This document shows positions 42,205 through 50,291 of a DNA stretch of 50,347 bases, piece after piece; within the stretch, counting starts at the first letter, position 1, and every line of letters starts with the position of its first letter. Position numbers and translations under genes: made by a program. The notes under the pieces are model-generated. The model saw nothing but the letters and a program-made list of their open reading frames with translations. It was not told where the DNA came from and searched no databases. Source of the DNA: Clostridia bacterium (GTDB taxonomy: Bacteria; Bacillota; Clostridia; Oscillospirales; CAG-272); the NCBI GenBank assembly GCA_017536475.1, contig JAFXHH010000012.1, positions 1 through 50,347 on the forward strand, given 5' to 3'.

Positions 42205-42462
42205 TGATTGAGACCTACAAATGATTAATGGAGCTCGAAATAAATTGGGCAACGGTTTGCAGACCTCCTCCTGTCCGTACGGTTGACTTGTCCCGACGGA
42301 CAACGAGACGTTGGGAGCAGTAAAGTTGCACATAGAGCACCGCCCTGGAGAACAGGGTTCCATTTCTTCGGGTACACGGCTCGGCGGGGCATATGTCCTC
42401 GGAATTTGCACGCGATCGTTTTTAGCGATCTTGTGGAGATTTCGGGGGCTTATTTTTTACAA
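42205..42462 (+). ncRNA. Strongly structured non-coding RNA, family not identified
   Basis: About 250 bases with G+C content far above the flanks and several nested complementary segments: GAGCTCGAAAT (42231-42241) with ATTTCGGGGGCT (42440-42451), closing the whole molecule; GGGC and GGTTTGCA (42247-42260) with TGCA and ACCGCCC (42327-42344); CTCC (42265-42268) with GGAG (42314-42317); GTCCGT / ACGGAC (42273-42278/42295-42300 approx.); CCCTG / CAGGG (42343-42357); GCGATCG / AGCGATC (42411-42430). A T-run follows at 42453-42459. It fits no protein gene, tRNA, tmRNA, RNase P or SRP RNA I know. raiA-type RNA, a structured Firmicute RNA of similar size, is a candidate by size only. Confidence 0.7.
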
Positions 42463-42500
42463 ATTAAAATGTAAACTTTTAGCTTTGCCTCCTACTCATA

Positions 42501-42530
42501 TTGACATATAGCGCGGCGATATGATATAAT
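42501..42530 (+). promoter_or_regulatory. Promoter of the LRR lipoprotein gene
   Basis: TTGACA (42501-42506), 18-bp spacer, TATAAT (42525-42530), 31 bases before the GTG start. Confidence 0.85.
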
Positions 42531-42560
42531 TATTTTACCAAATCAACCGGAGGACTTGTC

Positions 42561-44087
42561 GTGAAAAAATATCGAATTTTATTTGCTTGTGTATTTATTT
42601 TTATCTTCGTTTCTTTTGCGGGCTGTGAATTTGCCGATATTGTTGATTATATGGGCTTGTATGAGTCGTCCTCCGAAAATCAGAGTGAGCTTCAAGAGAC
42701 AAGCTCTGTATCAGAGACAACGAGTAGCGAGGAGACGTCGATAGAGGAAACAGAGACCGAACCTTGCACTCACTCACGCACTCAATCGGTGACCGAATCC
42801 AAACGAAGTTGCACGACGCACGGGAAGATCAAAATTGTGTGTCTTGACTGCAAAGAAACTATTGAAAAAATCAAGAAAGATCCACTGGGTCATCAATACG
42901 GGGGCTGGGTAACTGTCAGCGAGGTGAGCGCAGATACCGACGGCGTAAAATATCGTGAGTGTGGCAGATGTAAGGAAAGGGAATACGAGACTATCCCTGC
43001 AGGATACTCCGCGGGACTTGAATTTATTTCTTACGGTGACGGGACCTGTTATCTTGCTTCGATAGGCAGTTGTAAAAGTCTTGACATTGTTGTGCCAGAG
43101 GTTTCGCCCAATGGAGATATTGTTGTTGCAGTAGGCAATAATGCTTTTTATGATGAAGAAGATTTTTGGAGTGAAGAAAAAATATGCAATATTAGAAGCA
43201 TTGTGCTGCCAGATTCCGTAGAGGTCATTGGAAACGATGCATTTAATACCTGCATGAATCTTGAAAGCGTAAAATTTCCCAAAAAGCTTAAGATCATAGG
43301 AGAGCGAGCATTTGCATTTTGCGACGCTCTTTCCACCGTGGTTTTGCCTGACGGAGTGGTCGAGATCGGCAAATCGGCATTTAGCGGCTGTATCAAGCTT
43401 ACAAGCGTTAAGCTGTCTAAAAATCTCAAAACCATAGGGGAGCAAGCTTTTGAGTGTTGTTATGAGCTTTCGTATGTAAATATACCCGAGGGTGTTACAT
43501 ATATTGGAAGAGCAGCGTTTTATTATTGCGATAAGATTGCAAGCATACATATTCCCGCAAGCGTGGAATGGATAGGTGACTGCATAGTTTCGGGAAAGGT
43601 AAAAAGGATAACTGTCGATCCCTTGAACAGCCATTATCACGTTGAAACTAATTGTTTGATTAGTGAGGACGGTCGAATTATAATCGGATTTGGTAATTTT
43701 GAAATTCCTGCCGACGCTACCTCGATTGGAGAGAGTGCATTTGAATACAGTTCCAGCATATCACATATAGTAATTCCTTCAAGTGTCACGGAGATAGCCG
43801 ATTCGGTTTTTGCGTGTAGCAGCGTAAAGAGTGTGACATTACCCGAGGGCCTGACGCAAATAATGGACTGGCTTTTCTTTGACTGTACGAGTCTGGAGAG
43901 CGTTACTATACCAAAAAGTGTTGAAAAAATTGGTGCTGGTGCTTTCTGTGAGATACATAACCGTGTTAACATAATTTATGCCGGGACGTCTGACGAGTGG
44001 GGAAATATATATATTGAAGATTGGAATGAGTCTTTGGTTACGGCAAAGATGACGTTTCTTGGCGATGAATTTTCTGATGAAAGTTGA
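42561..44087 (+). CDS. Leucine-rich repeat (BspA/LRR_5-type) lipoprotein
   Basis: A 508-residue exported protein. GTG start with GGAGG eight bases upstream. The signal peptide ends at SFAGC (C22), a lipobox. A Ser/Glu/Thr-rich linker (35-70) leads to a small domain with two C..C..C pairs (CTTH..CLDCKE; CGRCKE). Residues ~200-490 contain LRR_5 units of the type IGNDAFNTCMNLESVKFPKKL and IGERAFAFCDALSTVVLP, about eleven copies, with a degenerate stretch around 355-395. BspA-type LRR proteins in gut and oral bacteria bind host or bacterial proteins. Orphan gene with its own promoter. Confidence 0.9.
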   Translation: MKKYRILFACVFIFIFVSFAGCEFADIVDYMGLYESSSENQSELQETSSVSETTSSEETSIEETETEPCTHSRTQSVTESKRSCTTHGKIKIVCLDCKETIEKIKKDPLGHQYGGWVTVSEVSADTDGVKYRECGRCKEREYETIPAGYSAGLEFISYGDGTCYLASIGSCKSLDIVVPEVSPNGDIVVAVGNNAFYDEEDFWSEEKICNIRSIVLPDSVEVIGNDAFNTCMNLESVKFPKKLKIIGERAFAFCDALSTVVLPDGVVEIGKSAFSGCIKLTSVKLSKNLKTIGEQAFECCYELSYVNIPEGVTYIGRAAFYYCDKIASIHIPASVEWIGDCIVSGKVKRITVDPLNSHYHVETNCLISEDGRIIIGFGNFEIPADATSIGESAFEYSSSISHIVIPSSVTEIADSVFACSSVKSVTLPEGLTQIMDWLFFDCTSLESVTIPKSVEKIGAGAFCEIHNRVNIIYAGTSDEWGNIYIEDWNESLVTAKMTFLGDEFSDES

Positions 44088-44260
44088 ATGAAACAAAAAA
44101 TATTTAAAGAACCAGATTCGTCAATTTTTTCGACAAATCGTGTGCAGTTTTCAGTCAAATAAATTTGTGGTCGATAAATGTGATTGGTTTATCAAAAAAA
44201 TGTTGACAATATCATAACAAATTGATATAATCGTAGTATGTTTTTTTATGGGAGGAACAA

Positions 44261-45628
44261 ATGAAACGCAGATTTTTTTTGATTGCTTTAACGATAGCTT
44301 GCGTGTTATTTATTTGTTCTTGCGATCTGTCGTCTTTGACTCCTCAACAGTCGGAAACTACTGCCGTTACCGATACTGAATCGAGCACTGTTGCTGACAT
44401 TGAAACTACAGTTGAAACCGAGACAACGGATGTGCTCGATACCACGGCTGAGCCCGATACCACGGCTGAGCCCGATACCACGGCTGAGCCCGATACCACG
44501 GCTGAGCCCGATACCACGGCTGAGCCCGACACCACGGCTGAGCCCGATACCACGGCTGAGCCCGATACCACGGCTGAGCCCGACACCACGGCTGAGCCCG
44601 ACACCACGGCTGAGCCCGACACCACGGCTGAACCCGACACCACGGCTGAACCCGAACCCGAAGTGCCTAAGGAAGTTGTTGCATACGGAAAGACCACTAT
44701 TTCGGGAAACGCGCTGTATGTTTATGAGTTGATGGAAACTCATATTTTAGCCGACATTCCTGCGGAGACTATAGAGTTCGATGAGAGCTTGAACGTAACT
44801 TTAAACGACCTTACGGTTGCAAAAACCATTTTCCTTAGCGATCACCCCGAATGCTTTTGGTGGTTGGGAGGAGGCACTTACGCCGTGCGTGAAGGAGTTA
44901 TAAAGGCATTCTACCCTCAATATCTGTTTGAGTTGGAGGACATTGCTTCGAAAAAGAATGAACTTGATGCTGCAGTTGAGGAGATAATCAAGGGGGTTCC
45001 CAAGGGAAGCACGTTTGACAAAGCACTCTATCTTCACGACAAGGTAGCGGAGATGGTGATTTACAAATACGGCACGCACGATCAGACACCTTACGGCGCT
45101 TTGGTGCTTGGGGAGGCGGTCTGTAACGGATATTCGACCGCGTATCAGCTGCTTCTGATGAGATCGGGAATCAGAGCTTGGACGGTGAACGGTTATTCCA
45201 AAGACGAGGCGCATGCCTGGACTGTGGTCTGGCTAGACGACGAAACCTGCGTATATACCGACATCACCTGGGATGATCAGGATGATCACGGCGTTATATT
45301 GAGAAACTATTTCAATATGAGCCTTGACGAAATAGACGACGATCACTTTGTGAATGAGCTGTTTGTTCTTCCCGAGTGCAATCATGATGACCAAGGATAT
45401 TATGAGGTCATAGGCGCGGTCGTCGACGATAGCGACGGTGCAGAAAAGGTCATCGGACTGTTTGGCGCAGAGGAGAACGGAGAGCGAACGGCGAAATTCT
45501 GTTACGAAGGTGCAGACTTCTCTGCGTGGTTCGATAAGAATTCAAATGATATATTCATAGGGATCGGAGCAGGATCTCTGTCGTATTCGACGATCGGCAA
45601 CGAGGTGACCGTCACTGCGACGAAATAA
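44261..45628 (+). CDS. Transglutaminase-like lipoprotein with a DTTAEP repeat stalk
   Basis: A 455-residue exported protein. The signal peptide ends at FICSC (about C21), a lipobox. A Ser/Thr/Glu-rich stretch is followed by twelve exact DTTAEP hexapeptides (60-131), a rigid, possibly glycosylated stalk. The transglutaminase-like domain has the Cys of GEAVCNGYSTAY, the His of DEAHAWTVVW and the Asp of YTDITWDD, the Cys-His-Asp triad. Such domains hydrolyse or crosslink peptide amides; bacterial forms act as proteases or crosslinkers on the cell surface. The C-terminal ~80 residues are a beta-rich end. ATG at 44261 after GGAGG. It ends at a bidirectional terminator. Confidence 0.9.
   Translation: MKRRFFLIALTIACVLFICSCDLSSLTPQQSETTAVTDTESSTVADIETTVETETTDVLDTTAEPDTTAEPDTTAEPDTTAEPDTTAEPDTTAEPDTTAEPDTTAEPDTTAEPDTTAEPDTTAEPDTTAEPEPEVPKEVVAYGKTTISGNALYVYELMETHILADIPAETIEFDESLNVTLNDLTVAKTIFLSDHPECFWWLGGGTYAVREGVIKAFYPQYLFELEDIASKKNELDAAVEEIIKGVPKGSTFDKALYLHDKVAEMVIYKYGTHDQTPYGALVLGEAVCNGYSTAYQLLLMRSGIRAWTVNGYSKDEAHAWTVVWLDDETCVYTDITWDDQDDHGVILRNYFNMSLDEIDDDHFVNELFVLPECNHDDQGYYEVIGAVVDDSDGAEKVIGLFGAEENGERTAKFCYEGADFSAWFDKNSNDIFIGIGAGSLSYSTIGNEVTVTATK
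44438..44653 (+). repeat. Twelve tandem 18-bp repeats (coding)
   Basis: Twelve copies of GA(T/C)ACCACGGCTGA(G/A)CCC in frame, encoding DTTAEP. Copies differ only at the two silent positions shown. It is a minisatellite that can change copy number without shifting the frame. Confidence 0.95.
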
Positions 45629-45636
45629 ACGTAAAA

Positions 45637-45673
45637 CAAAAAATCACTTGCTATGGCAAGTGATTTTTTGTTT
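45637..45673. terminator. Bidirectional terminator
   Basis: AACAAAAAATCACTTGC / GCAAGTGATTTTTTGTT, a 17-bp perfect stem with loop TATG, between the converging transglutaminase and ABC exporter genes. Confidence 0.93.
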
Positions 45674-45674
45674 A

Positions 45675-47435
45675 TCAGGATTCTGACGAATAAAGTCTAT
45701 ATAGCTCGCTGTACATACCGCCCTTGGCAATAAGCTCTGCGTGCGTGCCCGATTCTTCAATGCCGTTTTCGGTGAGGACGAGGATTCGGTCGGCGTTTTT
45801 GATCGTTGTCAGGCGGTGAGCGATCGTGAAGGTCGTTCTTCCGTGAGCAAGCTTTTCAAGGGACTCTTGAACCAGCTTTTCGCTTTCGTTGTCAAGCGCG
45901 CTGGTCGCTTCGTCGAGAATGAGTATGGGAGGATTTTTCAAGAACAGACGAGCAATGGAAATACGCTGCTTCTGTCCTCCCGAGAGCTTGACTCCGCGCT
46001 CTCCGACGTAGGTGTTATAGCCTTCGGGGAGGGAAGAAATAAAATCGTGCGCGCCTGCAAGCTTTGCCGCCTCGATTATCTCCTCGTCACTCGCTCCTAT
46101 CTTTCCGTAGGCTATGTTCTCGCGAACGCTGCCCGAGAAAAGATAAACGTCCTGCGCGACAACTCCGACGTTATCTCTTAAAGAGCTGATCGTGACGGAT
46201 CTGATATCGACGCCGTCGATCAGGATGCTTCCCGAGGAAACGTCGTAAAATCTCGGAATAAGGGAGCAGAGTGTAGTCTTGCCGCCGCCCGAGGGACCGA
46301 CGAGGGCGATACTCTCGCCCGCCTTGACCTTGAGATCAAGCGCGGTCAGCACGTTGCGGTCTCCGCTGTCGTAATGGAAGGAAACGTCCTTAAATTCAAC
46401 GTTTCCGACCACGTTCTCAAGCTTGACGGCGTTCGGTGCGTCGACTATCTCGGGGTCGGTGTCCATAATTTCCTGAAAACGCTCGATACCACTCATTCCT
46501 TGCTGGAACTGCTCGGCAAATTCGACGATACGGCGTATCGAGGTCAGAAGCGTCGTTACGAACATAAGGTAAGCCACGTAATCCGCCGCGGTGATGCTTG
46601 CGGGATTTGACTTGGGCAAAAGCATGAACAGCGCGCCGACGGTGACCACTACTATGTACATGATTCCGTCGAACAGACGGGTTGACGAGGTAAAACCACC
46701 CATTATCTTGTATCGCTCGGTCTTGAGCTTGAGAAATTTCTCGTTGCCCTTGTCGAATTTGTCCTGCTCAAGCTCCTCTCGGGCGAAGGATTTTACCACT
46801 CTGATACCAAGCAGACTATCTTCGACCTGAGAATTAAGCTCTCCGATATGCTTCCGAGATTCCGAAAAGTTTTTCTTCATTCTGAATCGGAAGTAGATGA
46901 GCACGGCTATCATTATCGGGATGACCGAGAAAATGATCAAGGTCAGCGGCACGCTCATCGTGCAGAGGATTATAAACGAGCAGACGATCTTGATGCCTGC
47001 GATAAAAAATTCCTCGGGGCAGTGATGCGCGAATTCGGTGACGTCGAAAAGGTCGGTGGTGATCCTCGACATCAGCGTTCCGATCTTCGCGTTGTCGTAG
47101 TAGGAGAACGACAGCTTTTGCAGGTGTGCGAAGAGATCGTGTCGCATATCGGTCTCGATCTTCGTTCCCATTATGTGACCGACCGTCGTCATATAGTAGT
47201 TGGCGGCGGTGTCGATGACGCGGAGAATGAGATAACCGATGCCGCACGTCAGGATCAATTCAAGAGTAAGCGAGGCTATGTCCTCGGTCGCCGCACCCGT
47301 GATCTTTCGGACTATCAGGGGGAGCATAAGCTCGCAGACCGTCGTAAGTCCCGCGCAGAAAAGGTCGCTGATCATAACGGGGAGATGCGGCCGATAGTAT
47401 GGCAAAAATTTTTTAAGAGTGCTTTTCTTTTTCAT
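45675..47435 (-). CDS. ABC-type multidrug/lipid exporter (permease fused to ATPase)
   Basis: A 586-residue half-transporter. The N-terminal ABC transmembrane domain (about 1-310) has six helices. The C-terminal ATPase has Walker A GPSGGGKTT, the signature LSGGQKQRISIAR, Walker B PILILDEATSALD and the switch-loop His in TIAHRLTT. It probably forms a homodimer (MsbA/BmrA type) exporting lipophilic drugs, lipids or peptides; a peptidase domain is absent. The ATG at 47433-47435 with AAGAAGG upstream is preferred to a start further upstream (47498) that would lie in the promoter. Confidence 0.95.
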   Translation of the reverse strand: MKKKSTLKKFLPYYRPHLPVMISDLFCAGLTTVCELMLPLIVRKITGAATEDIASLTLELILTCGIGYLILRVIDTAANYYMTTVGHIMGTKIETDMRHDLFAHLQKLSFSYYDNAKIGTLMSRITTDLFDVTEFAHHCPEEFFIAGIKIVCSFIILCTMSVPLTLIIFSVIPIMIAVLIYFRFRMKKNFSESRKHIGELNSQVEDSLLGIRVVKSFAREELEQDKFDKGNEKFLKLKTERYKIMGGFTSSTRLFDGIMYIVVVTVGALFMLLPKSNPASITAADYVAYLMFVTTLLTSIRRIVEFAEQFQQGMSGIERFQEIMDTDPEIVDAPNAVKLENVVGNVEFKDVSFHYDSGDRNVLTALDLKVKAGESIALVGPSGGGKTTLCSLIPRFYDVSSGSILIDGVDIRSVTISSLRDNVGVVAQDVYLFSGSVRENIAYGKIGASDEEIIEAAKLAGAHDFISSLPEGYNTYVGERGVKLSGGQKQRISIARLFLKNPPILILDEATSALDNESEKLVQESLEKLAHGRTTFTIAHRLTTIKNADRILVLTENGIEESGTHAELIAKGGMYSELYRLYSSES

Positions 47436-47469
47436 TGAACAACCTTCTTTGATTACTTTAATTAAATAA

Positions 47470-47498
47470 ATTTTATCATAATTGACCGATCTCGTCAA
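47470..47498 (-). promoter_or_regulatory. Promoter of the ABC exporter
   Basis: Minus strand TTGACG (47498-47493), 17-bp spacer, TAAAAT (47475-47470). Confidence 0.7.
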
Positions 47499-47550
47499 GA
47501 GAATTTGCGAATTTTACTTTTTCGATTCTCATATAATTTGGAAGTAAAGC

Positions 47551-48570
47551 TTGCGAGTGGGGGTGATCGGCATAAGATCTGAATTTGTCGTACCGTGGAG
47601 AAAGATCATCTCGTGTCTGCTTTCTTTGGCGTTGCTTCGGTATGTGTTTGCCGTGAACGCAAGCGCAAATAATGACAGTGCAGTGCAAGAGCTGATCTCG
47701 TCGGGATTTTACAGCTTTGAGCAAAGAATAGACGTATCGGAATTTGAGCTTGATCCGACCGAGCTTTTGCATATATTTTCGTGTGTGATCAAGGACGATC
47801 CATATCTGTTTTTCGTAAGCAGAAATCTGCGATATTCGTATAAAACGAATGGTTGCGTTCTGACCTTGACTCCTCAATACACGATGACGTTGGAGGAATA
47901 TGAAAGTGCGGTAACGTACTGCAAGGAAAAAGTCGGGGCGATGGCGGCGCTTTTGGAGCATTTCGCGAGTGAAGTCGAAAAAGCGTTGTTTTTACACGAT
48001 TTTATCTGCGAAAATTTCGAATATGACGACGAGATGAAAAATGATGACGTTTACGATTTTTTGCTTACGGGCAAGGGGACTTGCGAGGCTTATATGCTTT
48101 TGTATACGGCGGTATTGCGCGAGTGTGGGATCGAATCGCATTTTGCCGCCAGTGATACGCTTACGCATATCTGGAATATCGTCAGGCTTGACGGGGAGTG
48201 GTATCACGTCGATCTTACCTGGGACGATTCCGCATCTTCGGAAAGAGTCAGCCACCGCCACTTCCTTTGCTCCGACAAGGCGGCTTCGGAAAGAGGGCAC
48301 AGAGATTGGTATTCGCCGATCGATGCCGAATGCTCGTTCGAAAAATACGGTGATTTTGAGTTTGACGGGCTTTTGGAGATAGAGGTAACTCTCGGAGACG
48401 TCGATCACGACGGTGAGGTGACATTGCTCGATCTGCTTGTTCTTCGCAGGTGGCAGACGAACGGTGAAGCTTCTGATCTTTGCCGATCTTGCGCCGACTT
48501 AAATCTCGACGGCAGAGCCGATGCGGAGGATACGGAGCTTCTGCGTAGAAAACTGATCGCGAGTGATTGA
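47551..48570 (+). CDS. Exported transglutaminase-like protein with a C-terminal dockerin
   Basis: Up to 339 residues. A signal peptide (IISCLLSLALLRYVFAVNASA) lies near the start. The transglutaminase-like core has Cys in GKGTCEAYMLLYTAVLRECG, His in HIWNIVRLDGEWYHV and Asp in VDLTWDD. The last ~65 residues form a type I dockerin: GDVDHDGEVTLLDLLVLRR and ADLNLDGRADAEDTELLRR are its two calcium-binding repeats. A dockerin lets the protein dock on a cohesin-bearing scaffold, as in cellulosomes. No cohesin gene is in the window. The start is uncertain: TTG at 47551 or GTG at 47557/47563; none has a convincing ribosome site. It is followed by nth with its own promoter. Confidence 0.85.
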   Translation: MRVGVIGIRSEFVVPWRKIISCLLSLALLRYVFAVNASANNDSAVQELISSGFYSFEQRIDVSEFELDPTELLHIFSCVIKDDPYLFFVSRNLRYSYKTNGCVLTLTPQYTMTLEEYESAVTYCKEKVGAMAALLEHFASEVEKALFLHDFICENFEYDDEMKNDDVYDFLLTGKGTCEAYMLLYTAVLRECGIESHFAASDTLTHIWNIVRLDGEWYHVDLTWDDSASSERVSHRHFLCSDKAASERGHRDWYSPIDAECSFEKYGDFEFDGLLEIEVTLGDVDHDGEVTLLDLLVLRRWQTNGEASDLCRSCADLNLDGRADAEDTELLRRKLIASD

Positions 48571-48595
48571 CAAAACGAGAAGAAAAGTGTATACT
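48567..48595 (+). promoter_or_regulatory. Promoter of nth
   Basis: TTGACA (48567-48572) overlaps the stop region of the dockerin gene; 17-bp spacer, TATACT (48590-48595). Confidence 0.75.
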
Positions 48596-48626
48596 TATAA
48601 GTAATAAAGACAAAAGGACGATCCCG

Positions 48627-49271
48627 ATGAATGACAACAAAAAAAGAGCCGCAGAGGCGGTTGAAAGATTAAAGAAAATATATCCCGACGCTGCCTGCGC
48701 GCTCGAATGGGGCGGCGCGGACGCGTGGAAGCTGCTCGTAATGGGCAGGCTGTCAGCACAGTGCACCGACGCCAGAGTAAATATCGTCTGCCGAGAGCTT
48801 TTTTATGAGTTCCCGACGCTCGACGCGCTTGCGGATGCGCCTCTTGAGAGAATAGAGGAGATCGTTCGCCCCTGCGGTCTTTACCGCGTCAAAGCCGCGG
48901 ATATCAAGAACTCCTGCCGTATGCTTATCGATGATTTCGGCGGCATTGTGCCCGACAGCATGGACGAGCTCTTGAAGCTGCCCGGTGTTGGCAGAAAGAT
49001 CGCCAATCTTCTGCTTGGCGACATATATAAAATGCCCGCCGTGGTCGCAGATACCCACTGTATCCGCATTTGCGGCAGGCTTGGATTTTACCCCGAGGAG
49101 CTTAAGGATCCCGTAAAGGTCGAAAGGATAATGTCCGAATGCCTTGAACCCGAGGAGCAAAGTGATTTTTGCCATCGGATCGTGCAATTCGGTCGTGATG
49201 TTTGTATGGCGCGGTCGCCAAAGTGCAGGGAATGTGAGCTGAAGGATATCTGTAAAGGGGCTCGGGATTGA
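48627..49271 (+). CDS. nth: Endonuclease III
   Basis: A 214-residue DNA glycosylase/AP lyase removing oxidised pyrimidines. The helix-hairpin-helix is LPGVGRKIANLLLGD with catalytic K124, the catalytic Asp is D142 in VVADTHCIR, and the [4Fe-4S] cluster is held by C193, C200, C203 and C209 (C-x6-C-x2-C-x5-C). These match E. coli Nth (K120, D138) in spacing, and length is typical. AAAGGA precedes ATG 48627. Confidence 0.96.
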   Translation: MNDNKKRAAEAVERLKKIYPDAACALEWGGADAWKLLVMGRLSAQCTDARVNIVCRELFYEFPTLDALADAPLERIEEIVRPCGLYRVKAADIKNSCRMLIDDFGGIVPDSMDELLKLPGVGRKIANLLLGDIYKMPAVVADTHCIRICGRLGFYPEELKDPVKVERIMSECLEPEEQSDFCHRIVQFGRDVCMARSPKCRECELKDICKGARD

Positions 49272-49295
49272 CGGATTTCTACATTTATTATATAT

Positions 49296-49994
49296 TTATT
49301 TGTCCGAGGGGGATAGGATGGTTCCGTCCCCCTTTGCTATATATAGCTTGCCCGCGTCGTTGCAGGTCATACAAAATACGTCCCGCAGAGATGAACCGTG
49401 GCTTTTCAGCGTGCCGTACACCCAAGCCTCGTCTTTGCCGAGGATTCGGAGAGAGTGTGTGTTGATGACGCCGTCCGAAACTATAAGATGCATCACGCCG
49501 CTGTCATCGTCGGGAAGGTGAAGATCGGTTCGGTCGGGCTGACGGTAACGGCTTTTGGGAATAATGCTCATTTTTCCGTTTTCCTCCAAAATGGCGTAGT
49601 CGACCTCGTCAAGATCGTATATTCCGTTTTGCCTGATCTGGCTTATCAGCTCCTCAAGCGATATGCGCACCTTTTTCATAGCCCTTCTGTCGATAACTCC
49701 GCACGCGATTATCACGGACGGCTTGGAGGATAAGAATTTCTTTGTGAATGGAATTTTCAGAAGGAGGGTAGAGGTCAATATCTCCAACGTTGCCAGAGTA
49801 ACGATGGGTATGATCGCTTGCATTATGGGCTTTTCTTCGTTGGTGATGGGTAAAGACGCGATCTCTGAAAGCAAGATCGTTATAACTAATTCGCCGACGT
49901 CCAATTCGCCGAGCTGCCGCTTGCCCATAATTCGCATTATTATGGTAAGTATGACGTATATTATGACCGTCCTGATGAAAATAGATAATAGCAT
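49296..49994 (-). CDS. YetF-like membrane protein (DUF421)
   Basis: A 232-residue protein with two to three N-terminal transmembrane helices (about 4-25, 37-55, 58-80), including MGKRQLGELDVGELVITILL, the hallmark of the DUF421/YetF family, and a cytoplasmic C-terminal domain (about 90-232). In Bacillus, YetF is involved in spore/envelope functions that are not well defined. The ATG at 49992-49994 has AGGAGAG upstream. It converges with nth. Confidence 0.9.
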   Translation of the reverse strand: MLLSIFIRTVIIYVILTIIMRIMGKRQLGELDVGELVITILLSEIASLPITNEEKPIMQAIIPIVTLATLEILTSTLLLKIPFTKKFLSSKPSVIIACGVIDRRAMKKVRISLEELISQIRQNGIYDLDEVDYAILEENGKMSIIPKSRYRQPDRTDLHLPDDDSGVMHLIVSDGVINTHSLRILGKDEAWVYGTLKSHGSSLRDVFCMTCNDAGKLYIAKGDGTILSPSDK

Positions 49995-50149
49995 GTCTCT
50001 CTCCTGTGTTTTATTGATATTTTACCCTTAAAATTTGGGATTAATCATTGGTTATATTGAAAAATTGTCCAAATTGTCGAATAAAACCGAGCAGAACAAA
50101 AGTGAAATTAAAAACATTTCACAAAATGACAAAAATTGAAAAAAACCCC

Positions 50150-50178
50150 TTGACAAAGGGAAGAGAAAGTGGTAGAAT
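50150..50178 (+). promoter_or_regulatory. First of two tandem strong promoters (probable rrn P1)
   Basis: TTGACA (50150-50155), 17-bp spacer, TAGAAT (50173-50178). A short hairpin GCTGTC / GGCAGC starts about 6 bases downstream. Confidence 0.75.
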
Positions 50179-50262
50179 AGTGAAGCTGTCGCGAAAGTGG
50201 CAGCAAGGATATTGCAGTGCTTTGAAGTTGAAAAAAATTTTGAAAAAAATTTCAAAAAGGTA

Positions 50263-50291
50263 TTGACAAAGGCAAAGAGCTGTGATATAAT
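50263..50291 (+). promoter_or_regulatory. Second tandem strong promoter (probable rrn P2)
   Basis: TTGACA (50263-50268), 17-bp spacer, TATAAT (50286-50291). A hairpin GCGCTC / GAGCGC (50298-50319) follows. The end, GCTTGACAATTGAACAACAA, resembles the leader just upstream of rRNA genes in Firmicutes. Confidence 0.8.

Noticed and set aside
42016..42411. 131-residue minus-strand frame over the structured RNA
   Set aside because: It has no ribosome site and crosses the hairpins of the RNA candidate and the direct repeats; the RNA explains the sequence better.
44306..44743. Low-complexity Gly/Ser/Arg frame on the minus strand across the 18-bp repeats
   Set aside because: Produced by reading the minisatellite in other frames; no independent support.
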